Below are positions 6,603 through 10,329 of a DNA stretch of 10,329 bases, one piece after another. The translations under genes were made by a program, and so were the position numbers. Every line of letters starts with the position of its first letter. Position 1 is the first letter of the stretch. This stretch comes from Cyclobacteriaceae bacterium (GTDB lineage Bacteria > Bacteroidota > Bacteroidia > Cytophagales > Cyclobacteriaceae). The DNA lies in assembly GCA_029882725.1 (NCBI GenBank), contig JAOUKG010000033.1, forward strand, positions 1 through 10,329. Direction: 5' to 3'. The notes under the pieces were generated by a model, which was not told the origin of the DNA, made no database searches, and saw nothing but the letters and a program-made list of their open reading frames with translations.

Positions 6603-7262
6603 ATGTCAAGGGGAAAAACGAAGAGGTTTTTAGATAACCTTACCAGAGATAATATTTTTGAACCGGGAAAAGAGGGGTATGAAGAAATTAAGGGAAACTG
6701 GAATGATCGTTTCTTTAAAAATGACAACCCCATTACACTGGAACTCGCCTGCGGTCGGGGTGAATATACCATTGGAATGTCCGCATTATTCAGTGAGGAG
6801 AATTTTATAGGAGTAGATATAAAAGGTGACAGACTTTGGAAGGGAAGTGGTATTGCAATAGAAGAGAATCTTCATAATGCAGCTTTTTTAAGAACCCAAA
6901 TTCAGTTGTTGGATAAGTTCTTCACACCCGGTGAAGTACAGGGTGTTTGGATAATGTTTCCCGACCCCCGACCAAAAAAGAGGGATGAAAAAAGGAGGCT
7001 TACACATGATAAATTCCTCGATATGTATAAATCCATAATCAAACCCGGCGGCTTGGTAAGGCTAAAAACAGACAATGCCGACTTTTTTGATTATACACTT
7101 AATGTATTGCAGGAAAGAAAAGATATTGTGGATCTGAATTTCACACATGATCTTTATAACTCAGAATTTGCACATGAATGTTTCGATATTGTAACGAGAT
7201 ATGAAAAAATATTCACAACCAAAGGAAGCGTTATCAAATATTTAAGGTTTGCCTTTAAGTAA
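6603..7262 (+). CDS. trmB: tRNA (guanine-N7-)-methyltransferase
   Basis: SAM-dependent class I methyltransferase forming m7G at position 46 of the tRNA variable loop. The 219 residues fit the family. The SAM-binding motif is ELACGRGEYT (47-56), followed by FIGVDIKGDRLWKG (68-81) with the acidic ribose-binding Asp72; MFPDPRPKKRDEKRRLTH (118-135) is the family's signature 'FPDPxPKKRHxKRRL' region with catalytic Asp121; KTDN (155-158) and TRYEKIF (198-204) complete the substrate pocket. The start at 6603 is one base after the folC stop (TAGcATG), with no Shine-Dalgarno motif, so translation probably depends on folC readout. A 52-base gap separates it from the next gene. Confidence 0.95.
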   Translation: MSRGKTKRFLDNLTRDNIFEPGKEGYEEIKGNWNDRFFKNDNPITLELACGRGEYTIGMSALFSEENFIGVDIKGDRLWKGSGIAIEENLHNAAFLRTQIQLLDKFFTPGEVQGVWIMFPDPRPKKRDEKRRLTHDKFLDMYKSIIKPGGLVRLKTDNADFFDYTLNVLQERKDIVDLNFTHDLYNSEFAHECFDIVTRYEKIFTTKGSVIKYLRFAFK

Positions 7263-7285
7263 ACGCAAGTTCATCATTTAATCAG

Positions 7286-7293
7286 TATCTTCG
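7286..7293 (+). promoter_or_regulatory. Possible -7 element upstream of the GH57 gene
   Basis: TATCTTCG differs by one base from TAnnTTTG and lies 21 bases before the GH57 ATG, within the 52-base gap after trmB. No TTTG is found at the expected -33 distance. It may allow the GH57-SRAP pair to be transcribed separately from folC-trmB. This is weak evidence. Confidence 0.25.
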
Positions 7294-7314
7294 CAGTCTT
7301 TTACAGGAAATACC

Positions 7315-9711
7315 ATGAATAAATATATTTGTATACACGGCCATTTTTATCAACCCCCCAGGGAAAATGCATGGTTGGAAGAAATTGAATTACAGGAATC
7401 AGCATATCCGTTTCACGATTGGAACGAGAGAATTACTTCTGAATGTTATGGACCCAATACCGCATCCCGAATCCTTAATGGTGACGGTGATATCAGGGAA
7501 ATATCAAATAACTATAGCCGTATAAGTTTTAATTTTGGGGCCACCTTGTTGTCCTGGATGGAGGTAAAAGACCCCGAAGCCTACAACGAAATTTTGGTTG
7601 CAGACAGAATAAGTATTGAACGATTTGGACACGGTTCTGCTATTGCACAGGTGTACAATCACATTATTATGCCTCTCGCAAATAAGCGGGATAAGGAAAC
7701 TCAGGTTATATGGGGAATAAAGGATTTCGAGCACCGGTTTAACCGCAAACCCGAGGGTATGTGGCTCGCCGAAACGGCTGTAGATCTCGAAACTCTCGAT
7801 GTCCTGGCACATCATGGTATAAAATTTACCATCCTGGCTCCGCATCAGGCGAAAGCCTTTAAACTTCCCGGTTCCGATACCTGGCAACAAACGAATGACA
7901 GTCCCGTCGATACCCGTGTGCCTTATGTTTGTAAATTGCCCTCAGGAAGGTCAATTACTTTGTTTTTTTACGATGGAGGAAGATCACAGGCAGTAGCATT
8001 TAATAATTTGCTGAGTAATGGTAAATCGTTTGCCGAAAGTTTGCTTAATGGCTTCGATAATGATAGCCAATCCCCCCAATTAGTGCATATTGCCACAGAT
8101 GGAGAAAGCTATGGCCACCACCACAAACACGGTGATATGGCTTTGGCCTACGCTCTGGATTATATAGACAGGTCCGAGGATGTGGAAATTGTAAATTATG
8201 CTTCCTATTTGAGTAAGTGTGACCAAATAGGAGAGTGCGAGATCATTGAAAACTCATCCTGGTCTTGTGTGCATGGTATCGAAAGGTGGAGGAATAATTG
8301 CGGTTGTAACAGCGGAGGAAGACCCACCTGGAACCAGGAATGGAGAAAACCGCTCCGGGATTCCCTGAATTGGCTACGCGATGAACTCAATATAGATTTC
8401 GCAAAATACAGTGTGGAGGTTTTGAACAATCCCTGGCATGCACGTAATAAATACATCGATGTAATTTTAGACAGGGAAAGTAAAACCATTCACCAGCATT
8501 TAAATGACAATCCTGATCAGTCCGACCAAATAACCCGTGGTATCAGATGGCTGGAAATGGAAAGAAATGCTTTATTGATGTTTACCAGTTGTGGTTGGTT
8601 TTTTGATGAAGTTTCGGGATTGGAAACCACTCAAATATTGCAATATGCCTGTAGGGCAATGCAGTTGAACCACCAACTTACCGGAAAAAACCTGGAAGAT
8701 CAGTTTGTTTCCTTATTGGAAGGCGCCCCCAGTAATTTACCTGAATTTGATACTGCTGCAGATGTGTACAGGGCTTACGTTGTTCCTACAAGGCTTACGC
8801 TGGAAAGAGTGGGAATGCACTTTGCCGTGAGTACGTTGTTTGAAAAAGACATCGAGTCTATAAATGTGTTCAATTATACCGCCATTGGGGAAGACTTTGA
8901 AAGGTTGGAAGGGGGAATGCAAAAATTTGTTTGTGGTATGATCAGGATTCGGTCTGATGTTACTTTTTCTGAAAAACAATTTGCCTTTGCCGTTCTTTAT
9001 TTAGGTCAGCATAATATCATTGGAAATATATCCGTAAATATGAAAAAGGATACTTTCGATGAAATGAAGGGCATCATGAAGACCGCATTTGAAGAAAGTA
9101 GGTTGGGGGAAATGATAGGCTATATGCAGTCGTATTTTGGACCCGAAAAATATACTTTATGGCATTTGTTTAAAGACCAAAAAAGGAAGGTAATCAACCA
9201 AATATTGAAAGAAAATCTTCGACAGGTAGAAAATAGCTTCAAAAAAATATACAATCGCGATTATCCGTTAATCAACATGATGAAAGCTTCAGGAATTCCT
9301 ATTCCCAAAGCCTACAAAACCACGTTGGAATATGTGCTCAATGCAGATTTGAAAAATTGCCTGTCCAGTGAAAGAATAGATCTTGAAGAATTAAAAAGGC
9401 TCTCTATTGAATTTAATAAATGGGAAGTGAAAATTGACGATACCCTGGCCGTGAGTAAGTATGCCAGTGAACGTATTTTCAGAACGATTAAGAAAATTCA
9501 AAAATACCAGGAGGATGTAGACAGGGTAAATAGACTCAATCGCTTTTTCGAATACATTAAAATTTTTGAACTGAAACCCGATTTAAGTAGAAGTCAAAAT
9601 ATTTATTTTTATCTGATGAAAAGCATTAAACAGTCAATTAATGGCCAAAGGAAAAATCAAAATGACGAATTCACTAAATTAGGGGATAATTTGGGTGTAA
9701 TAGTGAACTAA
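7315..9711 (+). CDS. Glycoside hydrolase family 57 protein with DUF3536 region
   Basis: A 798-residue protein without a signal peptide, so probably cytoplasmic. The N-terminal ~300 residues form the GH57 (beta/alpha)7 barrel: motif 1 HGHFYQPPRE (8-17), GHGSAIAQVYNH (105-116), motif 3 EGMWLAET (147-154) with candidate nucleophile Glu153, and motif 4 IATDGESYGHHHK (259-271) with candidate acid/base Asp262. After these comes a Trp/Cys-rich stretch SSWSCVHG...CGC (315-331; Cys318, Cys329, Cys331), a trait I associate with the DUF3536 subgroup, then a long helical C-terminal region with a charged, coiled-coil-like tail (about 690-770). Characterised GH57 enzymes act on alpha-glucans (amylase, 4-alpha-glucanotransferase, branching enzyme, amylopullulanase), but this subgroup's substrate is not established, and no glycogen gene is in the window. 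ATG 7315 gives the family N-terminus exactly. The stop lies two bases before the SRAP start. Confidence 0.9.
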   Translation: MNKYICIHGHFYQPPRENAWLEEIELQESAYPFHDWNERITSECYGPNTASRILNGDGDIREISNNYSRISFNFGATLLSWMEVKDPEAYNEILVADRISIERFGHGSAIAQVYNHIIMPLANKRDKETQVIWGIKDFEHRFNRKPEGMWLAETAVDLETLDVLAHHGIKFTILAPHQAKAFKLPGSDTWQQTNDSPVDTRVPYVCKLPSGRSITLFFYDGGRSQAVAFNNLLSNGKSFAESLLNGFDNDSQSPQLVHIATDGESYGHHHKHGDMALAYALDYIDRSEDVEIVNYASYLSKCDQIGECEIIENSSWSCVHGIERWRNNCGCNSGGRPTWNQEWRKPLRDSLNWLRDELNIDFAKYSVEVLNNPWHARNKYIDVILDRESKTIHQHLNDNPDQSDQITRGIRWLEMERNALLMFTSCGWFFDEVSGLETTQILQYACRAMQLNHQLTGKNLEDQFVSLLEGAPSNLPEFDTAADVYRAYVVPTRLTLERVGMHFAVSTLFEKDIESINVFNYTAIGEDFERLEGGMQKFVCGMIRIRSDVTFSEKQFAFAVLYLGQHNIIGNISVNMKKDTFDEMKGIMKTAFEESRLGEMIGYMQSYFGPEKYTLWHLFKDQKRKVINQILKENLRQVENSFKKIYNRDYPLINMMKASGIPIPKAYKTTLEYVLNADLKNCLSSERIDLEELKRLSIEFNKWEVKIDDTLAVSKYASERIFRTIKKIQKYQEDVDRVNRLNRFFEYIKIFELKPDLSRSQNIYFYLMKSIKQSINGQRKNQNDEFTKLGDNLGVIVN

Positions 9712-9713
9712 CC

Positions 9714-10329
9714 ATGTGCTACGATATTGCCTATCTAACCAAAAAAAAGACGGATTATGCCAAAAGGTATGGCAGTGAGGAAGATGTGGCAGATTTAATG
9801 AAAAGGCTTCCGGCTACCTTTCACTCCAATGCCTTTCAACACGATGAGGTGCCGGTGGTGGTAGGGGAGTCCCGAAAACTCACCACTTTTGAGTGGGGCC
9901 TGATACCCTATTGGGCCAAATCAAAAAAAGATGCGCTTGAAATCAGGAACAAAACTTTGAATGCAAGGGGGGAAACTCTTTTTGAAAAGCCTTCATTCAA
10001 AAAAGCAATAGCCACAAATCGTTGTTTGGTTGTAGTGGATGGTTTTTTCGAAAGCCACCATGTAAATGGAAAAAACTACCCTTTCTTCATTTCCAGAAAA
10101 GATGAAATGCCTTTCACGTTGGGGGGTGTTTTCGACCATTGGGAAGACCAGGAAGAAGGGATTGTTCGAACAACTTTTTCCATTATTACTACCGAGGCCA
10201 ATGCAAGGTTGGCAGTAATTCACAATAACCCCGAAGTGTTAAAACGAGGTGGCCCCAGGATGCCCCTTATTTTACCCTATGATCTTGAAAATAAATGGTT
10301 AGATTCCCATTTACATAAAGAGGACATTG
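9714..10329 (+). CDS. SRAP-domain protein (YedK/HMCES family), partial
   Basis: The frame from ATG 9714 stays open for 205 residues to the right edge; the C-terminus is missing but little should be lost, since family members are about 220-250 residues. SRAP proteins react with abasic sites in single-stranded DNA, forming a stable thiazolidine crosslink through the N-terminal cysteine after Met removal. Seen: Cys2 immediately after Met (MCYD), EWGLIPYW (60-67), NARGET (83-88; Asn83 and Arg85 contact DNA), VVVDGFFE (106-113; Glu113 as catalytic acid) and VIH (168-170; His170) followed by RMPLILP. Between His170 and RMP there is an 11-residue spacer where short forms read HDRMP, so the loop is longer. 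The Cys2 requirement fixes the start. It lies two bases after the GH57 stop, implying co-transcription, though no DNA-repair partner is visible. Confidence 0.92.
   Translation, partial: MCYDIAYLTKKKTDYAKRYGSEEDVADLMKRLPATFHSNAFQHDEVPVVVGESRKLTTFEWGLIPYWAKSKKDALEIRNKTLNARGETLFEKPSFKKAIATNRCLVVVDGFFESHHVNGKNYPFFISRKDEMPFTLGGVFDHWEDQEEGIVRTTFSIITTEANARLAVIHNNPEVLKRGGPRMPLILPYDLENKWLDSHLHKEDI

Noticed and set aside
9993..10223. 76-residue minus-strand frame over the SRAP gene
   Set aside because: It is a shadow of the plus-strand SRAP frame, which carries all catalytic motifs.

Overview
The window reads as ordinary chromosome of a Bacteroidota bacterium, most likely a flavobacterium-like member. 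The basis is a TAnnTTTG-type -7 promoter element (perfect at 4390-4397), weak Shine-Dalgarno use, a secreted TPR-CHAT protein, a lipoprotein whose mature end (Cys-Lys-Glu-Glu) resembles the Bacteroidota surface-export signal, and protein sequences typical of the phylum (for example FolC with DTGHN). The genus cannot be fixed from the sequence alone. No mobile-element gene, phage gene, CRISPR array, rRNA or tRNA was found.

Layout. On the minus strand, 1-2317 is the N-terminal 772 residues of an exported TPR-repeat protein with a C-terminal CHAT (caspase-like) domain, cut by the window edge before the expected catalytic His/Cys. Divergent from it, on the plus strand, is a PlsC-type 1-acylglycerol-3-phosphate acyltransferase (about 2436-3185). 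A roughly 300-base gap with short imperfect TTGACA-containing repeats and a 19-bp palindrome precedes a small lipoprotein with a putative Ig-like domain (3485-4144). After it comes a strong nested stem-loop (4172-4230), then yebC (4420-5127) with its own promoter-like element. A second non-coding gap (5128-5323) holds a long imperfect inverted repeat (about 5145-5254). From 5324 onward four plus-strand genes are packed closely: folC, trmB (1-base gap), a GH57/DUF3536 glycoside hydrolase (52-base gap) and a SRAP-domain protein (2-base gap), the last cut off by the right edge.

How the genes fit together. plsC makes phosphatidic acid for membrane lipids. yebC (translation/regulation), folC (folate polyglutamylation) and trmB (m7G46 of tRNA) are housekeeping genes linked only by general one-carbon and translation metabolism. 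The GH57 enzyme (alpha-glucan type chemistry expected) and the SRAP protein (abasic-site DNA-protein crosslinking) share no obvious pathway with them, so the cluster looks like a transcriptional convenience rather than one system.

I did not find a convincing undescribed multi-gene system. The items most worth a second look are the secreted TPR-CHAT protein, the two large intergenic inverted repeats (4172-4230 and 5145-5254), and the tight GH57-SRAP pairing.
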